Origin: Pirellulales bacterium
GTDB lineage: Bacteria; Planctomycetota; Planctomycetia; Pirellulales; JALHPA01
Direction: 5' to 3'
Assembly: GCA_033762255.1 (NCBI GenBank)
Contig: JANRLT010000041.1
Coordinates: 62,001-126,000 of the forward strand
DNA: 64,000 bases
The notes under the pieces were generated by a model that saw only the letters and a list, made by a program, of their open reading frames with translations, was not told the origin of the DNA and made no database searches. The position numbers and the translations under genes were made by a program. Below are positions 18,080 through 26,791 of the stretch, one piece after another. The number at the start of each line of letters is the position of its first letter. Position 1 is the stretch's first letter.

Positions 18080-19201
18080 ATGTTGCGAAATCTGGCTTAC
18101 AAGTTGGGCGTGGTGGCAGCTATTGTGATGGCCCTGGTTGGTGCGGCGGTTCCTGCGGAAGCGGGCTGGCATCACCGACATGGTGGCTGGGGTAGTTCTG
18201 GCGGTTGGGGCGGCAGCTCCGGCGGCTGGGGCAGCTCGGGTGGTTGGGGTGGCAGCTCCGGCGGCTGGGGTAGCTCAGGTGGTTGGGGTGGCAGCTCCGG
18301 CGGCTGGGGTAGCTCTGGCGGTTGGGGTGGCTCTCATGGTTGGCACAAGCATCATCGTCGGTATGCGGTCAGCTATGGCAGTTGGGGCGGTAGCTCTGGC
18401 GGCTGGGGTGGTAGCTCTGGCGGTTTTTATTATGGCTCTAGTGGCGGCGGTAGCTCTGGCTACTCCACCTACTATGCACCGACCTATGGCGGGTCTTCGG
18501 GCGGAACGATTTACTCTGGATCGGTAGGCGGCACCATTTACCAAGGCGCCTCGCCGATCATCCAGCTTCCTTCCACCACGACTCCCGCGACTCCTGGCAC
18601 GGAAGGGGCCACGCCCATGACCGCGCCAGATGGCAGCGGCACAAACGCCCCCGTGACCGACCCGGCATCGGCTCGGATCAATCTGTCGGTTCCCGCGATG
18701 GCCAAAGTGTTTGTCAATGGCCATGCGACCAAAAGCACCGGTCCGAATCGGCAATTTGTCTCGCGTGGATTGCAAGCGGGCATGAACTATAACTATGAAA
18801 TTCGCGTGGAACTGGATGGCCAAACCATTCATACCGAAACCGTCACGCTGACGGGTGGACAGTCGCTGGCAGTGGCGGCTACCGGTAATAGTGGCACGCC
18901 TGTGGCGGTAAAACCGGCGGACGCTCTCAAGACGACGGTGATCATCAAGGTTCCCGAAAACGCCAAGGTGACACTAGCCGGACTGCCGACCGCCCAGACC
19001 GGCACCACGCGTGAATTTACCACCGATAAGCTGTCGGCTGGCGAAGCCTGGGAAAACTACACCATTTCGGTCACCGCCGAAGTGGACGGAGCGGTAAAAA
19101 CCGCCGAGAAAACGATCACGGTGTATGCGGGTGACGTGCGGACCGTGGAATTTGACCTGAATGTCGTGACGGACAATATCACCCGGACGGCGTCGAAGTA
19201 G
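18080..19201 (+). CDS. secreted Gly/Trp-rich repeat protein with two TIGR03000-type domains
   Basis: A 373-residue exported protein. The signal peptide is MLRNLAYK plus a hydrophobic stretch to about residue 32 (VPAEAG). Next is a low-complexity region made of SSGGWGG and SSGGWG units (a 13-residue period, about four perfect rounds), then GGSSGG-rich sequence. Two related ~75-residue domains follow (from ARINLSVPAMAKVFVNG and from TTVIIKVPENAKVTLAG), each ending in a beta-rich ETVTLTGG or KTITVYAGD segment. These are the planctomycete TIGR03000 type. A cell-surface or extracellular-matrix role is inferred. An in-frame codon 72 bases upstream would put a hydrophilic tail before the signal, so this ATG is preferred (GGAG upstream). 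Confidence 0.85.
   Translation: MLRNLAYKLGVVAAIVMALVGAAVPAEAGWHHRHGGWGSSGGWGGSSGGWGSSGGWGGSSGGWGSSGGWGGSSGGWGSSGGWGGSHGWHKHHRRYAVSYGSWGGSSGGWGGSSGGFYYGSSGGGSSGYSTYYAPTYGGSSGGTIYSGSVGGTIYQGASPIIQLPSTTTPATPGTEGATPMTAPDGSGTNAPVTDPASARINLSVPAMAKVFVNGHATKSTGPNRQFVSRGLQAGMNYNYEIRVELDGQTIHTETVTLTGGQSLAVAATGNSGTPVAVKPADALKTTVIIKVPENAKVTLAGLPTAQTGTTREFTTDKLSAGEAWENYTISVTAEVDGAVKTAEKTITVYAGDVRTVEFDLNVVTDNITRTASK
18190..18342 (+). repeat. in-frame 39-bp tandem repeat (SSGGWGGSSGGWG)
   Basis: About four rounds of a 39-base unit encoding alternating SSGGWGG and SSGGWG. The DNA copies differ mainly at third positions, so the array is maintained at protein level while drifting in DNA. Confidence 0.85.
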
Positions 19202-19271
19202 TTTACTGCTAGTTGCAGGAATTTAGGGCAAATTCCTGTACAAGCGGGATGTCATCTGTTTGAATCCCCCC

Positions 19272-19306
19272 AACCCCGCGCGAGGCATCTCGCGCGGGGT
19301 TTTTTA
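19272..19306 (+). terminator. rho-independent terminator
   Basis: A perfect 13-bp stem (AACCCCGCGCGAG / CTCGCGCGGGGTT) with loop GCAT and a T run, 70 bases after the stop of the Gly-rich protein gene. Confidence 0.92.
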
Positions 19307-19325
19307 ATGTACAGCCCGACGCGTG

Positions 19326-19371
19326 AGCAAGGGAACGTGGCTGAGTCCCTGGCTGACGCTGCGGGCTGAGT
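19326..19371 (+). repeat. dispersed repeat family C, copy 1
   Basis: TCCCTGGCTGACGCTGCGGG followed by CTGA, preceded by an AAGGGAACGTGGCTGA half-repeat. Shared with 26417-26464. Confidence 0.6.
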
Positions 19372-19464
19372 AGCAGGCAAAAACTCTACCGATTGTGCCG
19401 ATTGTGACACCCAGGCTGGAAATCGGTGGCGAATTGCTTCTTATGCCCCGCGATGGTCGATACC

Positions 19465-20301
19465 ATGGCTATGCCCGCCACCGGATCAAAACTGTCGAAG
19501 GCGCAACCCCATCGCGTCTCAAATCCGCCGCATCAGGTCCGTGCGGGGGAGTGGTCGGTCTGGACGCGGCGGGTTGTGTCGGTGCTGTTAGTCTGGCATT
19601 TGTCGGCGCAGGTGTTGGCAACTTGGACCGGGGCGGAACCGGTTAGTACCCTAGGCCGGCTGCTCTCCGATCCGTTTCGGCCATATATCACCGCGGCTAG
19701 TTTGGACCAAGGGTATCGCTTTTTTGCGCCTGATCCCGGCCCCAGCCATATCTTGCGGTTTCAGGTGTTGGATAAAAACCAACAACCGTTGCCGCTGCCC
19801 GAGTGGTTTGCCACGGATGAGACCCGTTTGACGGGGCAGTTGCCCCCCCCCGGGTTGCGGGTGACAGTTTTCGGTGGTCGCCCAAGACTTTTGTACCATC
19901 GCTATTTCATGCTGACCGAACAAGTCCTGCGGTTGTTTCCCCAGCCCGGTTTGCCTCCCGCGACTAGCTCCGCGCAATTGCAGCACTTTCGTATTGTGAT
20001 GAATAGCTTTGCCCAGGAGTTGCTGCGACAACATGGGGGAGAAACCGCGCGGCTGACTTATCTGCGGCATCATTTATTACAGCCGGATGTGGCAATGCAA
20101 GAACTGGCCGCCAATCCCGGCGGCGGGCTGGAATTGCTTTCTCACCCGGAATCTTATCAAGAGCTGTGGAGCGGTCAGTTTACCAAGGGCCAAACGCTGG
20201 AGTTGCCCGTTTGGCCGGCGGATGCCACGCCCAGTGAGCCGCGGGAAGAGGAAATCCAGCCTGCGACAGCGACCAGGGCAGGGGAGGGGAGGGGGGCATG
20301 A
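19465..20301 (+). CDS. hypothetical protein with one N-terminal membrane helix, partner of HTTM protein
   Basis: A 278-residue protein (start MAMPATGSK chosen; GTG and ATG codons up to 39 bases upstream are possible). One hydrophobic segment, RVVSVLLVWHLSAQVLATW, lies near residues 37-57. The rest is soluble, with FFAPDPGPSHILRFQV and a His/Arg-rich middle. I know of no assigned function. It overlaps the next gene by ATGA, so the two are translationally coupled. Proteins of this type accompany HTTM (vitamin K-dependent carboxylase-like) proteins in planctomycetes, which makes a joint membrane complex likely. Confidence 0.75.
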   Translation: MAMPATGSKLSKAQPHRVSNPPHQVRAGEWSVWTRRVVSVLLVWHLSAQVLATWTGAEPVSTLGRLLSDPFRPYITAASLDQGYRFFAPDPGPSHILRFQVLDKNQQPLPLPEWFATDETRLTGQLPPPGLRVTVFGGRPRLLYHRYFMLTEQVLRLFPQPGLPPATSSAQLQHFRIVMNSFAQELLRQHGGETARLTYLRHHLLQPDVAMQELAANPGGGLELLSHPESYQELWSGQFTKGQTLELPVWPADATPSEPREEEIQPATATRAGEGRGA

Positions 20302-21326
20302 GCCGCTTGTTCGCCTACGTTCGCGAATGTTACACGACGGCCACGGATAGCTGGAACGAATTTTGGTTTGCCCCCGCGCGGCCGCTGCCGCTAGCGTGGA
20401 TACGGATCTTGACCGCGATCTCGCTACTCTATGCGCATGCGGTTTGGACCGTGGATTGGCGGGGATTTTTTGGCTCGCCGGGATGGTTGTCCCCGCAAGC
20501 GCGGCAGGTGATTCTGGGTCCGCAAATCGCACCCTATTATTGGAGCCATTTTGATTGGATCGACAGTCCCGCCGCGCTGTGGTTGATTCATCTTGCTGGC
20601 TTCGTGGTCTTGATCGGATTGTTGATCGGTTATCAAACCCGCGCGTGCGCGGTGCTCGCCTGGCTATTGCAGGTTTCTTATGCGCATCGCAATCCCTTGG
20701 CCAACTTTGGCCTGGACGCGGTGCATGGCATGTTGGCCATGTATCTCATGGTGGGCCCCAGCGGCGCGGCTTGGTCCGTCGATGAGTGGATGCGGCAAAG
20801 AAGCAAAGATAAGCGCGGAAACTTCGACCACGGCAACAAACAATCAACACCGCCGCCGCGAAAAGTTGGTTGGTGGCAATCCGTGCGCGGCCTCGAGGCA
20901 CCCCCCAGTAGCGGCGCGCGGCTGGCCACGCGGCTGATCCAATGCCACATGTGTCTGATCTATTTATTCTCCGCCTTGGGAAAAATTCAGGGTCAAACCT
21001 GGTGGCAGGGGACGGCCATTTGGGGGGCGGTCGGCAACCTGGAATATCAAGCCTGGGATGCGACCTGGCTGGCTAATTACCCGCTCTTGGGAAATTTTGT
21101 GACGCACCTGACCGTGGTTTGGGAATTGGCCTACTGTGTCCTGATTTGGCCCCGTTTATGGCGGCCAGTGATGCTATTCTTGGCGGTGGGCCTGCATGTG
21201 GGCATTGGCCTCTGGCTGGGGATGCTGACCTTTGGGCTGGCGATGCTGATCGGCAATCTGGCGTTTGTGTTGCCAGAGTGGTGGGAGCCAGAGAATGAAC
21301 CAATTTCCCCCACGTCCCCTCTATAA
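20298..21326 (+). CDS. HTTM-domain (vitamin K-dependent carboxylase-like) membrane protein
   Basis: A 342-residue multi-pass protein. The N-terminus has AWIRILTAISLLYAHAVW as the first membrane segment, and further helices follow at about 85-105, 135-150, 205-222, 260-280 and 285-320. The arrangement matches the horizontally transferred transmembrane (HTTM) family related to the membrane part of gamma-glutamyl carboxylase. No C-terminal lumenal carboxylase domain is present, so any carboxylase activity is unproven. Coupled by four bases to the preceding gene. Confidence 0.75.
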   Translation: MSRLFAYVRECYTTATDSWNEFWFAPARPLPLAWIRILTAISLLYAHAVWTVDWRGFFGSPGWLSPQARQVILGPQIAPYYWSHFDWIDSPAALWLIHLAGFVVLIGLLIGYQTRACAVLAWLLQVSYAHRNPLANFGLDAVHGMLAMYLMVGPSGAAWSVDEWMRQRSKDKRGNFDHGNKQSTPPPRKVGWWQSVRGLEAPPSSGARLATRLIQCHMCLIYLFSALGKIQGQTWWQGTAIWGAVGNLEYQAWDATWLANYPLLGNFVTHLTVVWELAYCVLIWPRLWRPVMLFLAVGLHVGIGLWLGMLTFGLAMLIGNLAFVLPEWWEPENEPISPTSPL

Positions 21327-21454
21327 TTGCCCCCCCGGGGAACCTATACTAAAGCCTACAATTTGCGGGCTTTTAGGAAGCAATAGCAGCAGGGCAGGGG
21401 GGTGGCCCGGTACAAGCAAAAAATACTTTTAATTTTTTCCGGAGTTTTTCTACC

Positions 21455-22459
21455 GTGATCCAGACTTTGGCCGTGGTGGGCGCGACAGGCGCCGTGGGCG
21501 GAATCATTTTGCAACTTTTGGAACAGCGCAAATTTCCCGCCCAGCGCTTTAAGCTGTTGGCCTCGGGCCGTTCCGCTGGCAAAACGATCAAGTTTTTAGG
21601 CCAGGACCACGTGATTGAAGAACTCCGCCCGGAGGCCTTTTCCGGCGTCCAAGTGGCGATTGGCAGCACGCCTGATGAGGTGGCACGCGATTTTTGCCCC
21701 TGGGCGGTGGAACGGGACTGCATTGTGGTGGACGAAAGCGGCTATTGGCGCATGGATACGACGGTGCCGCTGGTCATCCCGGAGGTGAATCCCCGGGCCA
21801 TCCACCAGCACCGGGGGATCATCAGTAGTCCCAATTGCTCCACCACGCAACTGGTGATGGCGCTCAAGCCGTTGCATGACGCCGCCCGCGTGCAGCGCGT
21901 GGTGGTCAGCACCTATCAAGCGACCAGCGGCGCGGGGGTGGCGGGGCAGCGCGACCTGACCACCGGCACGCACATGTTTTTGCATGGCCAGCCGCACCAG
22001 TATGAGACCTTTTCCCACCCGATCGCCTTTAACCTGATTCCCCAGATTGGCTCCCACAAGGAAGCGGGCTACACCAGCGAAGAAATGAAAATGGTGTATG
22101 AAACGCGCAAGATCCTAGGGGATGAAACGATCCAGGTCTGTCCCACGGCGGTGCGCGTGCCGGTCAGCAACTGCCATAGCGAAAGCATTTTGGTCGAGAC
22201 CGAGAAGAAGCTTACCGTGGCGGAGGCAACGGAGTTATTTCGCTCGTTTCCGGGGATTGTGGTGGTGGACGACCTGCCAAATAAGGAATACCCCATGCCG
22301 CTCAACTGTGATGGCCGGGATGAGGTCTTTATTGGCCGGATACGCGAAGATCTCTCGAGTCCGCGGGGATTGGCGTTTTGGTGTGTCAGCGACAATCTCC
22401 GCAAAGGGGCCGCCACCAACGCCGTGCAAATCGCTGAGCTTTTAGCCAAGCAAATCTGA
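21455..22459 (+). CDS. asd: aspartate-semialdehyde dehydrogenase
   Basis: Reduces aspartyl phosphate to aspartate semialdehyde on the way to lysine, threonine, methionine and diaminopimelate. It is 334 residues from a GTG start. Motifs are VGATGAVGG (NADP-binding loop), SSPNCSTTQ with the active-site Cys near residue 130, QATSGAGVAG, and a catalytic His region near VRVPVSNCHSE. Length and motifs are normal. The preceding TTTTTTCCGGAG gives the ribosome site. Confidence 0.96.
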   Translation: MIQTLAVVGATGAVGGIILQLLEQRKFPAQRFKLLASGRSAGKTIKFLGQDHVIEELRPEAFSGVQVAIGSTPDEVARDFCPWAVERDCIVVDESGYWRMDTTVPLVIPEVNPRAIHQHRGIISSPNCSTTQLVMALKPLHDAARVQRVVVSTYQATSGAGVAGQRDLTTGTHMFLHGQPHQYETFSHPIAFNLIPQIGSHKEAGYTSEEMKMVYETRKILGDETIQVCPTAVRVPVSNCHSESILVETEKKLTVAEATELFRSFPGIVVVDDLPNKEYPMPLNCDGRDEVFIGRIREDLSSPRGLAFWCVSDNLRKGAATNAVQIAELLAKQI

Positions 22460-22507
22460 TCATATTGCCATAGTTGTAGTTTACGAATCAACGAACTCAG
22501 GCTTTCC

Positions 22508-23464
22508 ATGAAACCTTCCGAACCGCTGGCCATGGCACATGGGATGAATCCAGCGGAGCAGGGGGGGGAAGCCGCCGCTTCCGCCGGATTTGACGCTGCT
22601 CCCTCGTCCACGCTGCGCGGCATCAAGCTGACCGTGGCCTACGATGGCTCGAATTACCTGGGCTGGCAGTCGCAATGCAATGGGCGGACGATCCAGGAAG
22701 TCCTGGAAAAAGTGGGCCGCCAAATCGCCGGTGAAAAAGTCAACATGCACGCCAGTGGCCGGACCGATGCCGGAGTGCATGCCCTGGGACAGGTGATTAG
22801 CTTTCGCACGCACGCCCGCCACACGCCAGAAGTTTGGCTGCGGGCGTTTAATGGTTTTTTGCCCACCGATATTGGCGTCATCCGCGTGGAAGAAACCAGC
22901 CCCGTGTTTCACGCCCGCGTGCATGCGGTTGGCAAATGTTACCGCTATTTGCTGCATGATGGCCCGCGGCCCGAGGCACTGGCGCAGCGGGCATTGTGGC
23001 AATACTCTCGGCCGCTGGATTTAGCGCGTATGCAAGAGGCCGCCAGCCTTTTACAGGGGACGCACGATTTTTACAGCTTTCAGTCGGGGGGTTCGCGGCG
23101 GCGCACCACCATCCGCACCGTGCGGGACATTCGGTTGTGGCGGCCATTTGATCCGGCGGCGGCCGCTGAATCCGCTACGGCGCAATCACCCACCAGGTTT
23201 TTGTCTTATCCAGCCGAAGCGCGGCCCTATCCCCTGTTGCTTCATCCCGCGGGGTTGATCGTGCTCGAGATCACCGCGGACGGTTTTTTGTATAATATGG
23301 TCCGTACCATCCTGGGAACGCTGGTGCAGGTGGGAACAGGCCGCCGAGCGATCGACTGGCCCGCGCAGGTCCTCGCCGCGCGGGACCGCCGTCAGGCTGG
23401 CCAAACCGCGCCCGCCCAGGGGCTGTATCTGGTCTCGGTCGATTATGGGGACGGGCATCCCTAG
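22508..23464 (+). CDS. truA: tRNA pseudouridine(38-40) synthase TruA
   Basis: Converts U38-U40 in the anticodon arm of tRNAs. It is 318 residues. Core motifs are TVAYDGSNYLGWQ, the catalytic Asp in GRTDAGVHALGQ (about 89), RYLLHDG, FYSFQSGGS and the C-terminal FLYNMVRTILGTLV. The first ~37 residues are an Ala/Gly-rich extension absent from most TruA, and its DNA contains an eight-G run (22561-22568). A shorter start is not obvious. It follows asd by 48 bases, so the two may be co-transcribed. Confidence 0.94.
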   Translation: MKPSEPLAMAHGMNPAEQGGEAAASAGFDAAPSSTLRGIKLTVAYDGSNYLGWQSQCNGRTIQEVLEKVGRQIAGEKVNMHASGRTDAGVHALGQVISFRTHARHTPEVWLRAFNGFLPTDIGVIRVEETSPVFHARVHAVGKCYRYLLHDGPRPEALAQRALWQYSRPLDLARMQEAASLLQGTHDFYSFQSGGSRRRTTIRTVRDIRLWRPFDPAAAAESATAQSPTRFLSYPAEARPYPLLLHPAGLIVLEITADGFLYNMVRTILGTLVQVGTGRRAIDWPAQVLAARDRRQAGQTAPAQGLYLVSVDYGDGHP

Positions 23465-23697
23465 CACATCTGAGGCTAATAACTGTTTTTTTCCAAATCT
23501 TGATAACCCCAATAATGACTAGCTAAAGGCCTGGTTAGCATTTTTCGATTGTTCAAACGGCGTCGGCCAACTATCCTAAAGTATGGGGTGGTCACGTTGT
23601 CGCGGGTAGCCGCCGGGGCCAGCTTTTTTTATTTGCCATTCATTCACCCCGCGAGATAACGATTAACGCGGCTGTCTTTCGGTCGCTTTGCGGATTT

Positions 23698-24555
23698 ATG
23701 CCATTTCAGCCCAGCTCTCAAGCTTATTTGGGTTCGCACCGCTTGCTTAACGCCATCGGCAGCGGGCGGCACTGCGCGGTCTGGGACGCGATGGTTGACG
23801 CCAAGGGGGAACGGCGCGCGATTAAAATTCTTTTAAAGCTTGAGCGGGAACAAATTCAGCTCATGCGGCACGAATTTGCCGTGGCGCAGGGGCTGGATCA
23901 TCCCAATGTTATCCATATCTACGAGTTTAACATCCATCAGGAAACGCCGTATCTGGCGATGGAATATTTTCCCTCGATCAATCTCAAACAGTATTTGCTG
24001 CAGTACAAAGTAGAAAAGCTGCAACCACAGTTAAATTCCATTTTGGTCCAAGCCGCGCTCGGTTTGGGCTATTTTCATGACCGGGGTTGGGTCCACCGCG
24101 ATATCAAGCCGGATAATTACCTGATTAGCGAGGATATCCGTATCAAGCTGATTGATTTTGCCCTGGCTGAAAAAAAGAAATCGTTTTTTAGCGGTTTGTT
24201 GGGAGGGCGGGGGAGGGCGATCCAAGGAACCCGCAGCTATATGTCTCCCGAGCAAATCCGCGGCGAAGGCCTGGACCAGCGCAGCGATATTTACAGTTAT
24301 GCCTGCACCGCTTATGAACTGGTCACCGGTCGCCTGCCCTTTACCGGCTCTAACACCAATGAACTGCTCAATAAGCACTTAAAAAGCACCCCGCCGCCAC
24401 TGGAAATGCACAATAAACTAGTCACCCCCGGCTTTTCGGCGCTGATGAAAAAAATGCTGTCGAAAAAACCTTCCGATCGCCCGGCCAATCTCAGTGAGGT
24501 GGCCGCCGAAATCAAGGCCCACGGTGTGGTGAAGGGGGGGGAAGTAAATTTCTAG
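23698..24555 (+). CDS. compact Ser/Thr protein kinase with DFA in place of DFG
   Basis: A 285-residue protein that is almost only a kinase domain. Gly loop IGSGRHCAV (20-28), VAIK-type lysine K43, alphaC E59, HRDIKPDN (133-140), DFA at 153-155 where most kinases have DFG, activation segment GTRSYMSPEQ, and APE-equivalent PEQ. The rest is canonical (RSDIYSYACTAYELVTGRLPF). All residues needed for phosphate transfer are present, so activity is expected with altered activation-loop behaviour. There is no membrane segment or sensor domain, unlike most planctomycete kinases. It ends in GVVKGGEVNF. It stands alone. Confidence 0.9.
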   Translation: MPFQPSSQAYLGSHRLLNAIGSGRHCAVWDAMVDAKGERRAIKILLKLEREQIQLMRHEFAVAQGLDHPNVIHIYEFNIHQETPYLAMEYFPSINLKQYLLQYKVEKLQPQLNSILVQAALGLGYFHDRGWVHRDIKPDNYLISEDIRIKLIDFALAEKKKSFFSGLLGGRGRAIQGTRSYMSPEQIRGEGLDQRSDIYSYACTAYELVTGRLPFTGSNTNELLNKHLKSTPPPLEMHNKLVTPGFSALMKKMLSKKPSDRPANLSEVAAEIKAHGVVKGGEVNF

Positions 24556-24998
24556 TGCGTATTCTCGATAAAGATAGCGCGGCTAACATTTTGTATATGC
24601 TCATGGAATTGATGCTTTATCACGGCCTGACTCAACCGCGTTGCGGTAAGATGTGTACCGCAACGCGGATCTGGATCATAGCCCAGCGGTTGGAGCGCAG
24701 CGAACAACCCTGGGTGTGTTAGCAAAATCAATGACACCGTACTCCAACGGAGTTCCGTAAACTTTTGGCAATTTAGGAAAAAGCCGTTCTAGGATTACTT
24801 GCGATTGATTAACACACTCTTATTTTGGACTGATTTGCCGCAAAATTGCCCCGTATTTTATGAGTTTTGTTAATTTCTGGCAGAAGTGGTGATAATCGGG
24901 ATTTTTGCGATTGCCGCAATGAGGTAAACTGGGAAAAAGTTTAGCCGCCCCGCACCCCGGCGGCGCATCTTTCCTAGACTGCCTATTTTGTGATTCTT
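24556..24998. other. gene-free stretch with a family-B repeat
   Basis: No gene seen. Most of it is the inverted copy of the CCCAGGGT/GGTTGGAGCGCAGCG repeat (24632-24770). The remaining AT-rich ~200 bases should hold the accA promoter. Confidence 0.5.
24632..24770 (-). repeat. dispersed repeat family B, copy in inverted orientation
   Basis: Read on the minus strand this aligns over ~135 bases with 50031-50165: CGGAACTCCGTTGGAG, CCCAGGG, GCTGCGCTCCAACCGCTGGG and the palindrome ACCGCAACGCGGTTG occur in the same order. Confidence 0.8.
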
Positions 24999-26021
24999 AT
25001 GCCAGCCGCACTTCATCAACTCGCTTTTGAAAAACCGATTTATGAACTCGAAGCGCAGATCGCTGCGCTCGATAGCCAGCCGGACAAAAGTCCCGAATTG
25101 ATCGAAAGCATCCGACAATTACGGCGTGAATTGGCCGAACGCAAGCGCAAAATCTTTGGCGATTTAAATCCCTGGCAAACGGTCGAGGTCGCCCGGCATC
25201 CCGACCGGCCGATGACCACCGACTACTTAAATCTGGTGTTCAGCGAGTTTGTCGAGCTGCACGGGGACAAATCGTTTGGCGATGATCGGGCGATTCGGGC
25301 CGGCTTTGCCAAGCTCGACCAGTACAAAGTCGTGGTCATCGGCCATCAAAAAGGCAAAACCCTGGCCGAACGGCAGGCGTGCCACTTTGGCTGTGCCCAT
25401 CCCGAAGGCTATCGCAAGGCTATGAGCAAAATGGAACTGGCCGCCAAATACAAGCTGCCGCTCGTCTGCTTTATTGATACCCCGGGAGCCTATCCCGGCG
25501 TGGGGGCCGAGGAACGGGGCCAAGCCCAGGTCATTGCCGAAAGCATGTTTCTGATGTCGCGGCTGCGCACGCCGATCATCGTGATTGTCATTGGCGAGGG
25601 AGGCTCCGGCGGGGCCTTGGGCATCGGCGTGGGGGACAAGGTCGCGGTATTGCAGCATGCCTATTATTCGGTGATTAGCCCGGAGGGGTGCGCGGGGATC
25701 TTGTGGAAAAGCCACACATTTAAGGAGCAGGCCGCCGCCGCGTTAAAGCTGACCAGCCAGGATTTGCTGCGTCTGGGAGTGATTGATGATGTGATCGAGG
25801 AACCACTGGGGGGCGCGCACCGCGATCATCCACAAATGGCTGCCCGTATGAAGCAATACTTGCTGCGCAGCCTCAAAGAGTTAAATGCGCAGCCGCTCGA
25901 TCAATTGTTGGCCGGTCGCTATGAGAAATTTCGCCGAATGGGGCAGTTTCTAGAGGGAAATCCGCTGGAACAGGCGGAGCTGAACGGCGCCAGCCATCAC
26001 ATGAGCGTGGCGGAAGGTTAA
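24999..26021 (+). CDS. accA: acetyl-CoA carboxylase carboxyltransferase subunit alpha
   Basis: Half of the carboxyltransferase that makes malonyl-CoA for fatty acid synthesis. It is 340 residues. Motifs are FEKPIYELEAQIAAL (N-terminal coil), ELHGDKSFGDDRAI, GHQKGKT, FGCAHPEGYRKAM, DTPGAYPGVGAEERGQ, GEGGSGGALGIGVGD and SPEGCAGILW. The start MPAALHQ is preferred to a GTG nine bases earlier. About 20 residues longer than E. coli AccA, at the C-terminus. accD is not in the window. Confidence 0.97.
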   Translation: MPAALHQLAFEKPIYELEAQIAALDSQPDKSPELIESIRQLRRELAERKRKIFGDLNPWQTVEVARHPDRPMTTDYLNLVFSEFVELHGDKSFGDDRAIRAGFAKLDQYKVVVIGHQKGKTLAERQACHFGCAHPEGYRKAMSKMELAAKYKLPLVCFIDTPGAYPGVGAEERGQAQVIAESMFLMSRLRTPIIVIVIGEGGSGGALGIGVGDKVAVLQHAYYSVISPEGCAGILWKSHTFKEQAAAALKLTSQDLLRLGVIDDVIEEPLGGAHRDHPQMAARMKQYLLRSLKELNAQPLDQLLAGRYEKFRRMGQFLEGNPLEQAELNGASHHMSVAEG

Positions 26022-26079
26022 TTTACGCCGCTGGCGGGGATTATTTCGCGGTTTCCGGACCTGATCGAAGGGGGCGTCG

Positions 26080-26376
26080 ATGGGGCTGTTTTTACGCACC
26101 TACGGATTGGCATTTTTGGCCGTGATCATCGCCGCCAGCGCGATTACGCGCTATATCATGCTGGCCGAATGGCTGGGCCTGGTCTGGCTCCCCATCTGCG
26201 CCATCTTAGGTCTGGTGATGTTTGTCTGGAGCGAAGAGTTCGCGGATATTTACCGGCAGGCTTCCACGGGAGCGTGGATTGATTTGCTGGCGGTCATTTC
26301 GCTGGACTATGATCTGGTCAAAATTGTGGGGGGCGGGCTGCTATTGTGGTGCGCGTACCAGACCTGGATGTTGTGA
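26080..26376 (+). CDS. small hypothetical membrane protein
   Basis: A 98-residue protein with three hydrophobic segments: about 5-24 (YGLAFLAVIIAASAI), 28-49 (LAEWLGLVWLPICAILGLVM) and 80-95 (IVGGGLLLWCAYQTW). I do not recognise it. It follows accA by 58 bases with a GGGGG-type ribosome site, so it may be co-transcribed with it. Confidence 0.6.
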   Translation: MGLFLRTYGLAFLAVIIAASAITRYIMLAEWLGLVWLPICAILGLVMFVWSEEFADIYRQASTGAWIDLLAVISLDYDLVKIVGGGLLLWCAYQTWML

Positions 26377-26791
26377 TTGGCTGCCCACCTGTGCCGGCGC
26401 GGGAAGTGGCGGGTGGAACTCCCTGGCTGACGCGGAATTCCCTTGCTGACGCTGCGGGCTGATGTGTCAGTGGTGATGTTCAAATAGCACTGTTCAAATA
26501 GTGATGTTCAACATCAGAGCAGGGACCGAATCAAAGCCGGCATTTACCCCCCCCGACCCCAGCATGCAACGTCCGATAATCTCTCTTATGTTCGGTTCGG
26601 GATGTCGTTTTTGGCCGAAATAACGGTTCTTTGGCGTATGGGGGCCGTTCTGCCGCTCTCCCCCAGGAGTGCTTCTGGCGATATGAACTCTAATGGAGGC
26701 AATCGACCTCCGCTGCTTCAATTCCGACGATGCCGACGTCGGCTTTGCGAACTCACCACTGCTCCATTACTCCACTCTCCCTTACTCCAGT
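26377..26791. other. gene-free stretch between convergent genes
   Basis: Contains the second family-C repeat (26417-26464) and, just after, a small local duplication of GTGATGTTCA and GTTCAAATAG (26474-26513). No gene seen. Confidence 0.5.
26417..26464 (+). repeat. dispersed repeat family C, copy 2
   Basis: CTCCCTGGCTGACGC, then CCCTTGCTGACGCTGCGGGC and TGA: two half-units in tandem, matching 19326-19371. Confidence 0.6.

Noticed and set aside
18190-18342. Regular repeats that could suggest CRISPR
   Set aside because: Units are in frame, contiguous with no unique spacers, and encode SSGGWGG; no cas genes are in the window.
23698-24555. Pseudokinase call for the DFA kinase
   Set aside because: The VAIK Lys, alphaC Glu, HRD Asp and DFx Asp are all kept, so loss of activity is not supported.
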